A program made the translations under genes and the position numbers. From Pseudomonadales bacterium (GTDB taxonomy: Bacteria > Pseudomonadota > Gammaproteobacteria > Pseudomonadales > UBA5862): a stretch of DNA of 64,000 nucleotides. Location: contig JACKOQ010000003.1 in assembly GCA_024234215.1 (NCBI GenBank), forward strand, positions 62,001-126,000. The letters are read 5' to 3'. Positions 19,151 through 29,732 of the stretch are shown here, one piece after another. How positions within the stretch are numbered: position 1 is the stretch's first letter; each line of letters starts with the position of its first letter. A model generated the notes under the pieces. That model did not search any database, was not told where the DNA came from, and saw only the letters and a list, made by a program, of their open reading frames with translations.

Positions 19151-19501
19151 TCAATGTCCGAGCATCCAGGGTCGTGCCGTCTTGCGGGTCTGGCCCTGCA
19201 ATGGCGTGCCACCCTGCACGGTGGTGGCCGCAGCCGGTTTGCCCCGCGTCGATTGGCAGTGGTGCACACCACTGCAACCGCAGCCGGATCGCCGCAGCTG
19301 CGCCGGCTCATGGACTGATCTCTCGTTGCGTTCATGGGCGACCCGGACGGCGTGGCCCACCAGTGCCAGACGCGGCAGCGATGGAATGCGCGCGCTCAGG
19401 GCGCCGCAGCCGTCGCAGTGGGCTGGCTGTTCGAACTCGCTCAACCTGCGCAGTGCGGTAAAGGGTCCACACTGTTCGCAGCGGTATTCGTAGATCGGCA
19501 T
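19151..19501 (-). CDS. fmdB: FmdB family zinc-ribbon protein
   Basis: A 116-residue protein beginning MPIYEYRCEQCG, the hallmark FmdB N-terminus, with a second pair of cysteines in AHCDGCG forming a CxxC-CxxC zinc ribbon. The C-terminal half is low-complexity and rich in Cys, Gln and Arg. FmdB was proposed as a regulator of the Methylophilus formamidase operon, but its real role is unclear. Start ATG 19501 has GAGGAGG upstream. It lies between fmdA (13 bp) and urtA (57 bp) in the same transcription unit. Confidence 0.88.
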   Translation of the reverse strand: MPIYEYRCEQCGPFTALRRLSEFEQPAHCDGCGALSARIPSLPRLALVGHAVRVAHERNERSVHEPAQLRRSGCGCSGVHHCQSTRGKPAAATTVQGGTPLQGQTRKTARPWMLGH

Positions 19502-19514
19502 GGCCTCACCCTCC

Positions 19515-20738
19515 TCAGGACGCAACGGCCATGTCGATGCCGGGCAGCACCCTCTTCTGCGGGCCATCGGCATTGGGCTTGAGATCGAAATCGAAGATCT
19601 CGGTCGGCAGCCACAGCGTGGCGCAGGCGTTGGGGATGTCCACCACCCCGCTGATGTGCCCCTCCACCGGCGCCGTGCCGAGAATCGACAGCGCCTGGGC
19701 ACCGCTGTAGCCGAACTTCTTCAGGTACTCGATGGCATTCAGGCAGGCCTGCCGATAGGCGACCGTGACGTCGAGGTAGTGCTGGGTGTTGTGCTCGTCG
19801 ACCGAGATGCCCTCGAAGATGAGGTAATCGCGGTAAGCCGGGGTCAGCGGACTGGGCTGGAACAGCGGATTCTTGATCCCGTACTTTTTCACCCCCTCCT
19901 TGATCAGGCTCACCTTGATGTCGAGATAGCCCGCCATCTCGATCGCGCCACAGAAGGTGATCTCGCCATCGCCCTGGGAGAAGTGCAGATCACCCATCGA
20001 CAGGCCACCATCCTTCACGTAGACCGGAAAGTAGACCCGCGATCCCTTGGTCAGATTCTTGATGTCGCAGTTGCCGCCATGGTCACGCGGAGGCACGGTG
20101 CGCGCTGCTTCGCCGGCAGCACTCTTGGCGGCATCGCCCTGCATCCGTCCCATCACCGCGGCCTGCGCATCGGGCGGCAGGGCGAGCGCCGGCACCCGGT
20201 TCGGATCGGTGGCGATCAGCGCGGCCTCGCGTCTGTTCCAGTTCTCCAGCAACGCCCGCGAGGGCAGACAGCCGATCAGACCCGGATGCATGATGCCGGC
20301 GAACTTCACATTGGGCACATGGCGCGAGGTGGTGTAGATGCCGTGGAAATCCCAGATCGACTTGCGCGCCTCGGGAAAGTGGTCGGTGAGAAACCCGCCG
20401 CCGTTCTGCCTGGAGAACAGTGCATTGAACCCCCACTGCGAATGGTCGAAGGTCCCCACATCGAGGATGTCGACCACCATCAGATCTCCCGGCTCGGCCC
20501 CTTCGACACCAATGGGTCCGCTCAGGTAGTGGACCTGCAGCAGATCGACATCGCGAATGTCGTTGGCGCTGTCGTTGTTGCCAATCTGCCCGCCGGTCCA
20601 GTCCATGCACTCGACACGGAACTCATCACCCGGCTTGACCATGGCGATCATTGGCAGGTCACAGTGCCAGCGGTTGTGGATCTGACCATCCTGCTCCCAG
20701 GGCTTTTTATCCAAATCCAGCTTCACAAGCGTTTTCAT
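19515..20738 (-). CDS. fmdA: Formamidase (acetamidase/formamidase family)
   Basis: A 407-residue cytoplasmic hydrolase of the FmdA/AmdA family, which converts formamide or another short amide to ammonia and the acid. Conserved blocks include WHCDLPMIAMVKPGDEFRVE, DWTGGQIGN, VHYLSGPIGVEGAEPGDL, GDLHFSQGDGEITFCGAIE and YRQACLNAIEYL. The length equals that of known formamidases. It is the first gene of the 11-kb locus, so the imported substrate is most likely a short amide, with released ammonia serving as nitrogen source. A palindromic element lies 34 bp upstream of the ATG at 20736-20738. No urease gene is in the window. Confidence 0.93.
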   Translation of the reverse strand: MKTLVKLDLDKKPWEQDGQIHNRWHCDLPMIAMVKPGDEFRVECMDWTGGQIGNNDSANDIRDVDLLQVHYLSGPIGVEGAEPGDLMVVDILDVGTFDHSQWGFNALFSRQNGGGFLTDHFPEARKSIWDFHGIYTTSRHVPNVKFAGIMHPGLIGCLPSRALLENWNRREAALIATDPNRVPALALPPDAQAAVMGRMQGDAAKSAAGEAARTVPPRDHGGNCDIKNLTKGSRVYFPVYVKDGGLSMGDLHFSQGDGEITFCGAIEMAGYLDIKVSLIKEGVKKYGIKNPLFQPSPLTPAYRDYLIFEGISVDEHNTQHYLDVTVAYRQACLNAIEYLKKFGYSGAQALSILGTAPVEGHISGVVDIPNACATLWLPTEIFDFDLKPNADGPQKRVLPGIDMAVAS

Positions 20739-20772
20739 GCAGCGGCCTCCTCGAGTTGGCGATTTGCTGTCG

Positions 20773-20805
20773 ATGACAAAATCGCTGGTCAGCGAGATTT
20801 GTCAT
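20773..20805. promoter_or_regulatory. 33-bp imperfect palindrome upstream of fmdA (candidate operator)
   Basis: ATGACAAA and TTTGTCAT flank TCGCTG-GT-CAGCGA, giving 8-bp outer and 6-bp inner arms with a one-base asymmetry. It ends 34 bp before the fmdA start codon. The size and dyad symmetry suit binding of a dimeric helix-turn-helix regulator; the locus encodes one. It could instead fold in the mRNA leader. No sigma-54 promoter (GG-N10-GC) was found by eye. Confidence 0.55.
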
Positions 20806-20916
20806 GGCGCGAGACTAGCAAGCCGCCAGGGCCGTTCTGAATACGTCGGATTGCGTAGAGCGAGGCGGCGCGGTGACGCCAGGATGAGGGCAGTCGGCGG
20901 GAAGATGCGGAGAAAT

Positions 20917-20946
20917 CCGCTCGACCGCTGTCACGCGGCCGAGCGG
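20917..20946 (-). terminator. Hairpin just downstream of relA, probable terminator
   Basis: A 12-bp stem with one mismatch (CCGCTCG/CGAGCGG plus CCGC/GCGG) around a 6-base loop lies four bases after the relA stop codon. Only a short ATTTCT follows on the transcribed strand, so intrinsic termination would be weak. Confidence 0.5.
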
Positions 20947-20950
20947 AAGG

Positions 20951-23209
20951 TCAGGCCGGGGCCGTGAAGCGACGCGCCTCGATGACGTTGGAGAGCTGAT
21001 TGATGCGCGCCAGCACCTTGCCCAGCTCATCGAAGCTGGTCACCTCGATGGTCAGCCGCATGGTGGCGGTGCCGCTCTCCTTGTGCGACAGCGTGTTGAC
21101 CGCGATGACGTTGATCGAATCACGCGCCAGCACGGTGGTGATGTCGCGCAGCAGCCCGGAGCGGTCATAGGCTTCGATCAGGATGTCGACCGGATAGATC
21201 TGCGCAGTGCGACCACTCCAGTCCACCGCGATGATGCGTCCCGGCTCATTGTCCTCGAGCTGCAGGATGTTGTTGCAGTCGGCACGGTGAATGCTGACGC
21301 CCCGTCCGCGGGTGATGAAGCCGGTGATGGCATCGCCCGGCACCGGCTTGCAGCAGCTGGCAAACTGGGTCAGCAGGTTGCCGACACCCTGAATCGCCAC
21401 TGCATCCTTGGCCAGCGTCGCCTCGCTGCGCGCGGCACGGGCCAGTGTCGTGGGCAGCAGCTCCATCTGCGCCCGCTGCGCAGTGCGGTTTTCGATCCGC
21501 TGCGCAGCGTTGAGCAGTTGACTCAGCCGCAACCGGCCCAAACCGAGGTCGGCATGGACGTCGTCGATGCTCTTGAGATTGACCTCATCGGCCAGTTGCT
21601 GCGGCTCGATGCCAGTGATCGCCAGCCGCTGGAACTCCTTTTCGAGCAAGTTGCGGCCATCGAGGATGTTCTGCTCGCGGTTCTGCTGGCGGAACCACTG
21701 CTGCACCTTGGCGCGCGCGCGCGCGGTGCGGATGTACTGCAGGCTGGAGTTGAGCCAGTCGCGGCTGGGCCGGCTGTGCGGCCCGCGCAGGATCTCCACC
21801 CGGTCGCCGGTCTGCAACGGATGGTTCAGCGGCACGATGCGACCGTTGACCTTGGCGCCCCGGCAACTGTTCCCCACCTCGGTATGGACGTGGTAGGCAA
21901 AATCGACCGGCGTCGCGTTGTGCGGCAGGCTGACCACATGGTCGTCGGGGGTGAAGACGTAGATGCGCTCCTGCCGCTCGTAACTGCGCAGGTGCTCGGC
22001 GATGTTGCCGAGCCCGCCCATCTCCTCGTGCCATTCGAGGGCCTGTTGCAGCCAGGCGATCTTCTCTTCGTAGTCCTTCGACTTGCGTGCCTTGCCCGGA
22101 TCCTTGTACAGCCAGTGGGCGCAGACGCCGTACTCCGCCTCTTCGTGCATCTCTTCGGTGCGAATCTGCACCTCGACCACCCGTCCCTGCGGCCCGATGA
22201 CCGCGGTGTGCAGCGAGCGGTAGCCATTCTCCTTGGGGTTGGCGATGTAGTCGTCGAACTCGTTGGGGATGTGCTTCCACAGGCTGTGCACCACCCCGAG
22301 GGTGGTGTAGCAGTCGCGCACCGTCGGCACCAGTATCCGCACTGCGCGCACGTCGAAGATCTGCGAGAAGTCGAGCCCCTTCTTCTGCATCTTGCGCCAG
22401 ATGCTGTAGATGTGTTTCGAACGGCCGTAGATCTGCGCGGCCACGCCGGCGTTGTGCATCTCTTGCCGGAGCTGTTCGGTGACCAGCTGGATGTAGTCGT
22501 CGCGGTCGCGCCGCCGCTCGTCGAGCAGACGGGCGATCGACTGGTAGGCTTCGGGTTCGAGGTAGCGGAACGACAGATCCTCCAGCTCCCATTCGATGTG
22601 CCCGACCCCGAGGCGGTGCGCCATCGGCACATAGAGGTCGAACACCTCGCGGGCCAGCCGTTGCTGGCGCGCCGCATCGAACCCCTTGACAGCACGAATG
22701 GCGCAGGTGCGTTCGGCCAGCTTCAGCAGCAGCACCCGCACATCATCGATGACCGCCACCAGCATGGCACGGACATTCCTGACCTGGTCCTGATTCTTGC
22801 CAAAGACGGTGTCGTTGCTGGTGGCCGCGGCGCTGATGGCCGCCATGCTCTGCACCCCTCTGACCAGCTTGCCGATCTTGTCGCCAAACTCCTGTTCCAG
22901 TTGGGCGATCGGCAGCTTGTCGCGACGCACGGCACGGTAGAGGATGGCGGCGATGATCGAATCCTGATCCAGATGCATCTCAGCAACCAGCCGTGCCATC
23001 TCCAGCCCCATCTGCAGGCAGTCATAGTTGTGGGCACGGTACTCCGGTGGCGAAGGGTCGAGCTGCTCGATCTGCTGCACCCGGCGCGCCGCCCGCATCA
23101 CCGGCTCACGGGCAAGCTGCGGCACGAACTGCTCGAGGCCGCTGTACCAGGATTGCAGATCGATCTCGCCTTCAGCCGTGACCGGGTGGTCGTCTCGCAC
23201 TTTAACCAT
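20951..23209 (-). CDS. relA: (p)ppGpp synthetase RelA
   Basis: A 752-residue RelA/SpoT homolog. The pseudo-hydrolase region lacks the HD pair: where SpoT has LLHDVIED this protein has ILYRAVRRDK. The synthetase domain is intact (KGLDFSQIFDVRAVRILV, NEFDDYIANPKENGYRSLHT, EEAEYGVCAHWLYK) and carries the EFDD motif typical of monofunctional RelA. TGS (IYVFTPDDHVVSLPHNATPV), zinc-finger-like (LTQFASCCKPVPGDAI) and ACT domains follow. It should sense uncharged tRNA on ribosomes and make ppGpp. ATG 23209 is chosen; its ribosome-binding site is weak. Order rlmD-relA is typical of gammaproteobacteria. Confidence 0.95.
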   Translation of the reverse strand: MVKVRDDHPVTAEGEIDLQSWYSGLEQFVPQLAREPVMRAARRVQQIEQLDPSPPEYRAHNYDCLQMGLEMARLVAEMHLDQDSIIAAILYRAVRRDKLPIAQLEQEFGDKIGKLVRGVQSMAAISAAATSNDTVFGKNQDQVRNVRAMLVAVIDDVRVLLLKLAERTCAIRAVKGFDAARQQRLAREVFDLYVPMAHRLGVGHIEWELEDLSFRYLEPEAYQSIARLLDERRRDRDDYIQLVTEQLRQEMHNAGVAAQIYGRSKHIYSIWRKMQKKGLDFSQIFDVRAVRILVPTVRDCYTTLGVVHSLWKHIPNEFDDYIANPKENGYRSLHTAVIGPQGRVVEVQIRTEEMHEEAEYGVCAHWLYKDPGKARKSKDYEEKIAWLQQALEWHEEMGGLGNIAEHLRSYERQERIYVFTPDDHVVSLPHNATPVDFAYHVHTEVGNSCRGAKVNGRIVPLNHPLQTGDRVEILRGPHSRPSRDWLNSSLQYIRTARARAKVQQWFRQQNREQNILDGRNLLEKEFQRLAITGIEPQQLADEVNLKSIDDVHADLGLGRLRLSQLLNAAQRIENRTAQRAQMELLPTTLARAARSEATLAKDAVAIQGVGNLLTQFASCCKPVPGDAITGFITRGRGVSIHRADCNNILQLEDNEPGRIIAVDWSGRTAQIYPVDILIEAYDRSGLLRDITTVLARDSINVIAVNTLSHKESGTATMRLTIEVTSFDELGKVLARINQLSNVIEARRFTAPA

Positions 23210-23274
23210 GATGAATGGGCATCTTCTTCCGCTGACGAATGGGTCTTTGTTCGACTCTCTTGTGCCGCGTCGGC

Positions 23275-24609
23275 TCAGCCAGGCACGAACAGTGCCATCG
23301 ACTCGACATGACGGGTGTGGGGGAACATATCCATCACGCCGGCATGGGTCAATCGATAACCCTGCTGCTTCAGGATGCCGGCATCGCGCGCCAGCGTGGC
23401 CGGATTGCAGGAGACATAGAGTAGCCGCTCGACCCGCAGTCGGCCGATCTGACTCACCACGGCCTCGGCCCCCGAGCGCGGCGGATCGAGCAGTGCCTGG
23501 GTGAACGTCTGCCGGGCCCATGGCGCCTGCGTCCAGGCCGGATCATCGAGGTTGGCCGCATGGAACTGGACGTTGTCGAGTCCGTTCAACCGCGCATTCT
23601 GCTCGCCGCGCTCGACCAGCGTGGCGCTGCCCTCGACACCGACGACACTGCCGGCCCGCCGTGCCAGCGGCAGGGTGAAGTTGCCCAGGCCACAGAAGAG
23701 GTCGAGCAGTCGATCATCGCGGGTCGGTTGCAGCAGTGCCAGCGCCTGATCGACCATCGCGCGGTTGATGGTGGGGTTGACCTGGATGAAATCCAGGGGA
23801 TGAAAGCGCAGCGTCAGCGCAAAGTCAGGCAGCGCATACTCGAGCCACGGCGCTCCATCCTGCGGCCAGAGCTTGATCAGCTGCTCGACACCCCCCGGTT
23901 GCAGATAGAGATCGACCTCCTGCTCGCGGGCATGGTGCGTCAACGCCTCGAGATCCGCCGCGCCGAGCGGTTGCAGATGGCGCAGCACCAGCGCGACCCG
24001 GTCATCGCCACAGGAGACCTCGACCTGGGGAATGATGGTGCGGGCCTCGAGTTGCCCGAGCAGCATCGTCAGCGCCGGCAACTGCCGGTCGATGCGGGGA
24101 TCGAGCACCTGGCAATGTTCGATCTCGGTGACGAAATGGCTGTTGCGCTCACGAAAGCCGAGCATCAGCGTGCCGCGCTTGTGGACGAAGCGGGCACTCA
24201 GCCGCGCCCGCCGCCGGTAGCCGAGTGTCGGACCGCTGAGCGGCGGCAGCCACTGCTGTGGCGCCAGACCGCCGAAATGGTGCAACTGCTCTGCCAGCAC
24301 CTGCTGTTTCCAGCTGATCTGCGCCGCTGGATCAACGTGCTGCAAACTGCATCCGCCGCAGCGCAATGTGTGCGGGCAGGGTGGCTCACGCCGCTCCGCC
24401 GCCGCCTCGACGATGGCCTCGGCCACGGCCTCGTTGTAGCGGGCATGGCGGGCCAGGATGCGTGCCCGCACCCGCTCGCCCGGCAGGCCGTTGTCGACGA
24501 ACAGCAGCTTGCCATGGTGGCGGGCAATGCCACGCCCCTCATGGCTCAGCGAGTCGATCGTCAGTTCGAGCAGTTCGGGCGCGGCCCTGGTGTTGGAACG
24601 GCGGGTCAT
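23275..24609 (-). CDS. rlmD: 23S rRNA (uracil-1939-C5)-methyltransferase RlmD
   Basis: A 444-residue SAM-dependent RNA methyltransferase. It has an N-terminal TRAM-like domain (LELTIDSLSHEGRGIARHHG), an iron-sulfur cysteine set in PCPHTLRCGGCSLQHV, the SAM motif LLDLFCGLGNFTLPLA, and the catalytic cysteine in LLYVSCNPATLARD with DPPRSGAEAV before it. It modifies U1939 of 23S rRNA. ATG 24609 gives the standard family N-terminus; the longer frame to 24711 overlaps cysM. It lies between cysM and relA, as in Pseudomonas-like genomes. Confidence 0.95.
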   Translation of the reverse strand: MTRRSNTRAAPELLELTIDSLSHEGRGIARHHGKLLFVDNGLPGERVRARILARHARYNEAVAEAIVEAAAERREPPCPHTLRCGGCSLQHVDPAAQISWKQQVLAEQLHHFGGLAPQQWLPPLSGPTLGYRRRARLSARFVHKRGTLMLGFRERNSHFVTEIEHCQVLDPRIDRQLPALTMLLGQLEARTIIPQVEVSCGDDRVALVLRHLQPLGAADLEALTHHAREQEVDLYLQPGGVEQLIKLWPQDGAPWLEYALPDFALTLRFHPLDFIQVNPTINRAMVDQALALLQPTRDDRLLDLFCGLGNFTLPLARRAGSVVGVEGSATLVERGEQNARLNGLDNVQFHAANLDDPAWTQAPWARQTFTQALLDPPRSGAEAVVSQIGRLRVERLLYVSCNPATLARDAGILKQQGYRLTHAGVMDMFPHTRHVESMALFVPG

Positions 24610-24667
24610 GCAGTGTGCGGTCGCGTGGTGGCGGAAGTTTCGGTCTGGTCGCGTATTCCGGCGGCAG

Positions 24668-25561
24668 TCAGCCGAACAGACCGGTCGACAGGTAGCGGTC
24701 GCCCCGGTCACAGATGATGGTGACGATCACGGCATGCTCGACCTCCGCACTGATTTGCAGCGCGGCAGCCACGGCGGCCCCGGAGGAGACACCACAGCAG
24801 AGCCCCTCTTCGCGTGCCAGGCGGCGAGTCATGTCGCGGGCGCTCTCCTCATCCATGTCGATCACCCGATCGACGCGGTGGCGGTCGAAGATCTTCGGCA
24901 GATAGGCCGGTGGCCAGCGGCGAATGCCGGGGATGCTGGCCCCTTCTCTCGGCTGCAGACCAATGATCTGCACCGCCGGGGCACGCTCCTTCAGATAGCG
25001 TGACACCCCCATGATGGTGCCGGTGGTGCCCATGGCGCTGACGAAATGGGTGATGCGGCCTTCGGTCTGCCGCCAGATCTCCGGCCCGGTGCCACAGTAG
25101 TGGGCTTCGGGGTTGTCGAGGTTGGCAAACTGGTTGAGCACCACCCCTTCGCCGGCCGCGGCCATCTGTTCGGCCAGGTCGCGCGCGCCCTCCATGCCCG
25201 CCTCGCGACTGACCAGAATCAGCTCGGCACCGTAGGCGGTCATCGACTGCTTGCGCTCATCGCTCATGTTGTCCGGCATGATCAGCACCATCCGGTAGCC
25301 CTTGATCGCCGCCACCATCGCCAGCGCGATGCCGGTGTTGCCGCTGGTGGCCTCGATCAGCGTGTCACCGGGGCGGATCTCGCCACGCGCCTCGGCACGG
25401 TTGATCATGCCAAGCGCCGGCCGGTCCTTCACCGAACCGGCCGGATTCTGTCCCTCCAGCTTGGCCAGCACCAGGTTCGAGCTGGCGCCCGGCAGCCGCT
25501 GCAGACGGATCAGCGGGGTGTTGCCAATCAGGTTTTCGATGGTGGGAATCTCTGGCTGCAT
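24668..25561 (-). CDS. cysM: Cysteine synthase B (O-acetylserine sulfhydrylase)
   Basis: A 297-residue PLP enzyme making cysteine from O-acetylserine and sulfide or thiosulfate. IENLIGNTPLIRLQRLPG opens the fold, the PLP lysine is in PAGSVKDRPALGM, the phosphate/substrate loop is EATSGNTGIALA, and SGAAVAAALQ binds the cofactor phosphate. The short length and the neighbours (gacS divergent, rlmD downstream) fit CysM rather than CysK. The 96-bp gap to gacS holds both divergent promoters, but I cannot place them confidently. Confidence 0.95.
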   Translation of the reverse strand: MQPEIPTIENLIGNTPLIRLQRLPGASSNLVLAKLEGQNPAGSVKDRPALGMINRAEARGEIRPGDTLIEATSGNTGIALAMVAAIKGYRMVLIMPDNMSDERKQSMTAYGAELILVSREAGMEGARDLAEQMAAAGEGVVLNQFANLDNPEAHYCGTGPEIWRQTEGRITHFVSAMGTTGTIMGVSRYLKERAPAVQIIGLQPREGASIPGIRRWPPAYLPKIFDRHRVDRVIDMDEESARDMTRRLAREEGLCCGVSSGAAVAAALQISAEVEHAVIVTIICDRGDRYLSTGLFG

Positions 25562-25657
25562 CTGATTGCCTTACTGAAAATGTGAACGACTGCGCGCCCG
25601 CAGCCGCATAGGATAAACTCCCTGCCACCGCTCGGTAAGAGAATGTGACCGACACAG

Positions 25658-28348
25658 ATGCGCCCATCGCCCCGCCCACCTCGCTCCGTCACTGTCCAGG
25701 CACTGCTGCTGACCCTGGTGCTCGCGCCGATCCTGACCGTCTGCGTGGCGCTGGCGCTGTTCGGACTGGCACAGCGTTTCGATGAGCTGGAGACGAATCT
25801 GCAGCGCCATGCCGAATCGCTGCTGCATGAGCTGGCCGGACGCTATCAGCTGCTGCTGCGCCAACCCGATCCGGCCCAGTTGCAGCGGTTGGCCGGCGAT
25901 GCGTTGAGCGACGACCATCTGCGCGCGCTGCATCTGTTCAATGCCGAGCGCCAGCCCTGGATTCAGGCCGGCGTGCCACTGAGTGCCGACCGCAGTGGCC
26001 TGCCGCTCACGCTGTCGAACCACCTGGAGCAGCAGCAGCAGGATGACCTGCTGCGGTTGTCGTTGCCGCTGGGCAATGTCGAGCAGCCCAGCGGCTGGCT
26101 GGTGTTGGAGTTCAGCCGGCTGCCGACCCGTCTGGCGCAGTATCAGGTGGTCTTCTATCTGGTGACAACCACCGTTGCGGCGCTGCTGCTCGGCCTGCTG
26201 ATCACGCTGGTCACGACGCGCCGGCTGTTGCGGCCGCTGCAACAGTTGATGGTCAATGCCGAGCGGCTCGCTGCCGGACAGCCGGTCGAGCCGCTCTCCC
26301 GGCGTGCACCCCGTGAATTCCTGCAGATCAACCAGCAGGTCGAGCACCTGGGGGAACGGCTCGCCCAGATGCGGGACGAAACCCAGCAGGCCATCGAGCA
26401 GTCGACCCGCGATCTGCGGCAGACATTGGAGACCGTCGAGATCCAGAACATCGAGCTCGACCTGGCACGGCGGGAATCGCAGAAGGCGAGTCTGGCCAAG
26501 ACCCGCTTTCTGGCCGACACCAGCCATGAGTTGCGCACCCCGCTCAACGGCATCATCGGCTTTGCCAACCTGCTGCTCAAATCGCCGCTGAACGAAGCAC
26601 AACGCGACTACCTGCAGGTGATCCAGCGCTCCAGCAGCGACCTGCTGGCGATCATCAACGACATCCTCGACTTCTCCAAGATCGAGGCCAACAAGCTGGT
26701 GCTGGACCGCGTGCCGTTCAATCTGCGCGAGCTGATCGAAGAGACGCTGCTGCTGCTGGCCACCCACACCTTCGACAAGCCGCTCGAACTGGTGCCGCTG
26801 ATCCATGCCGATGTGCCGGTTCATCTGGTCGGCGACCCGTTGCGGCTCAAACAGGTGCTGACCAACCTGGTCGGCAATGCGATCAAGTTCACTCCGGCCG
26901 GCAGTGTGGTGATCGAGGTGCGGGTCGAGCAGTCGGATGCGCAGGGCGCACTGCTGCGGGTGCGGGTGATCGACACCGGCATCGGCATCGAGCCCGAACA
27001 GCAGCAGCGCATCTTCGAGGCTTTCCAGCAGCAGAGCCCGACCCATGGCGGCGCTGGCCTCGGGCTGATCATCGCCAAGCAACTGGTCGAGCAGATGGAG
27101 GGGGCCATCGGCCTGGAGCAGAGCTCCGCGCAGGGAAGCTGCTTCTGGTTCACGCTGCCGGTCACCTATGGCTTGCCGACCAGCTTCAAGGCCGCACAGC
27201 TCCCTTTCAACGGCGAACCGGTGCTGCTGTTCGACACCCTCGCCGCCAGTTGCACGGCCATCGCCGCACAGCTCGAAGCCCTCGGACTGCAACCACAGCG
27301 GCATGAACAGGCCGACTCATTCATGGCCGCGTTGACGCAGCAGCACTGGTTCGCCGTGCTGCTCGGCATCACCCCGCCCTGTCACCCCGACACCATTGCC
27401 GCGCTGCGCAGCCAGGTGCGCCGCCACCATGCCGGTCCGCTGCTGGTGCTCTCCTGTCAGGCACTGCGCAGCGGTGATGCCCTGCCGTTCAACGACCCGG
27501 CCATGCTGATCCTCGACAAGCCGGCACAGAGCCGCAAACTGGCCCAGTCACTGCTGCAACTGCGTGGCAGTCAACCCATCCAGCCACCCGCGACAGCAGC
27601 ACCGCGCATCCTGGCCGTGGATGACAACGAGACCAATCTGCGTCTGCTCGAACTGCTGCTGCAGCAGCTCGGCGCCGAGGTGGAGCTCGCCAGCAGCGGC
27701 GCCGAAGCCATCGCACTGGTCAGCCATACCCGCTTCGATCTGGTGCTGCTCGACCTGCGCATGCCGGGCATCGATGGCATCGAAACCGCGCGGCAGCTGC
27801 GCACGCTGCCGCTGGCCAAGGATCCGCGACTGCCGATCATCGTGGTCTCGGCCCACCTGCTCGACGAGGAGCGCCACGCCCTGAGCCAGGCCGGCATCGA
27901 CGACGCCCTGCTCAAACCCATCGACGAGCGCGCGCTGCGTGCATTGTTGTCGCGCTGGATCCAGCAGCCATTGCCGATCGCTCCCGCCAATGGGGTGGTC
28001 GACCGTGAAGAGGCCATCCGGCTGGCCGGCAATCAGCCAGAGCTGGCCGAACGGTTGCTGAACCAGTTGATCGATTCACTGACGGCCGAGCAGCAACGTT
28101 TCTCGGCGCTGTTGTCGCAGGGCGACCTGACCGCCCTGCTCGAAGCGGTCCATCGGCTGCACGGCGCCTGCTGTTACTGCGGGGTGCCGGCACTCAGGAT
28201 GGCATTGCGCGCCGCCGAGGCCGCGCTCAAGCAGAGCCACACGGCAGAGTTGCCAAGGTTGATGGCACAGATCGACAGCGAGATCGACGCACTGCTCGAC
28301 TGGCAGCGCTCGCACACCTCGCTGCCGACCATGGCCAGCGGCGGCTGA
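25658..28348 (+). CDS. gacS: Hybrid sensor kinase GacS/BarA
   Basis: An 896-residue tripartite sensor kinase. An N-terminal helix (LLLTLVLAPILTVCVALALF), a periplasmic domain of about 120 residues and a second helix (about 165-187) are followed by HAMP, HisKA with His290 ([14 protein letters not shown]), HATPase (LVGNAIKFTPAGS, GGAGLGLIIAK), a receiver with Asp699 (LVLLDLRMPGIDG) and an HPt domain with His835 (AVHRLHGACCYCG). The phosphorelay architecture and position beside cysM-rlmD-relA identify GacS/BarA, the kinase for GacA/UvrY that controls Rsm/Csr small RNAs. The GacA partner is not in this window. Confidence 0.93.
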   Translation: MRPSPRPPRSVTVQALLLTLVLAPILTVCVALALFGLAQRFDELETNLQRHAESLLHELAGRYQLLLRQPDPAQLQRLAGDALSDDHLRALHLFNAERQPWIQAGVPLSADRSGLPLTLSNHLEQQQQDDLLRLSLPLGNVEQPSGWLVLEFSRLPTRLAQYQVVFYLVTTTVAALLLGLLITLVTTRRLLRPLQQLMVNAERLAAGQPVEPLSRRAPREFLQINQQVEHLGERLAQMRDETQQAIEQSTRDLRQTLETVEIQNIELDLARRESQKASLAKTRFLADTSHELRTPLNGIIGFANLLLKSPLNEAQRDYLQVIQRSSSDLLAIINDILDFSKIEANKLVLDRVPFNLRELIEETLLLLATHTFDKPLELVPLIHADVPVHLVGDPLRLKQVLTNLVGNAIKFTPAGSVVIEVRVEQSDAQGALLRVRVIDTGIGIEPEQQQRIFEAFQQQSPTHGGAGLGLIIAKQLVEQMEGAIGLEQSSAQGSCFWFTLPVTYGLPTSFKAAQLPFNGEPVLLFDTLAASCTAIAAQLEALGLQPQRHEQADSFMAALTQQHWFAVLLGITPPCHPDTIAALRSQVRRHHAGPLLVLSCQALRSGDALPFNDPAMLILDKPAQSRKLAQSLLQLRGSQPIQPPATAAPRILAVDDNETNLRLLELLLQQLGAEVELASSGAEAIALVSHTRFDLVLLDLRMPGIDGIETARQLRTLPLAKDPRLPIIVVSAHLLDEERHALSQAGIDDALLKPIDERALRALLSRWIQQPLPIAPANGVVDREEAIRLAGNQPELAERLLNQLIDSLTAEQQRFSALLSQGDLTALLEAVHRLHGACCYCGVPALRMALRAAEAALKQSHTAELPRLMAQIDSEIDALLDWQRSHTSLPTMASGG

Positions 28349-28379
28349 GCCCGCACGCAACGGCACCGGTCCAAACCAC

Positions 28380-29696
<1,317 letters not shown>

Positions 29697-29732
29697 GAAT
29701 GCCTCCTGCACCGATCGACGGCGGCTGTCAGC

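Noticed and set aside
17498..19318. 606-codon open frame opposite urtA and urtB
   Set aside because: Antisense of well-conserved transporter genes; composition typical of a shadow frame.
20739..20950. Sigma-54 promoter for the nitrogen-related fmdA operon
   Set aside because: Candidate TGGC and TTGC words occur in the gap but not with the required GG-N10-GC spacing.
21083..23311. 742-codon open frame opposite relA
   Set aside because: Antisense shadow; relA motifs on the other strand are unmistakable.
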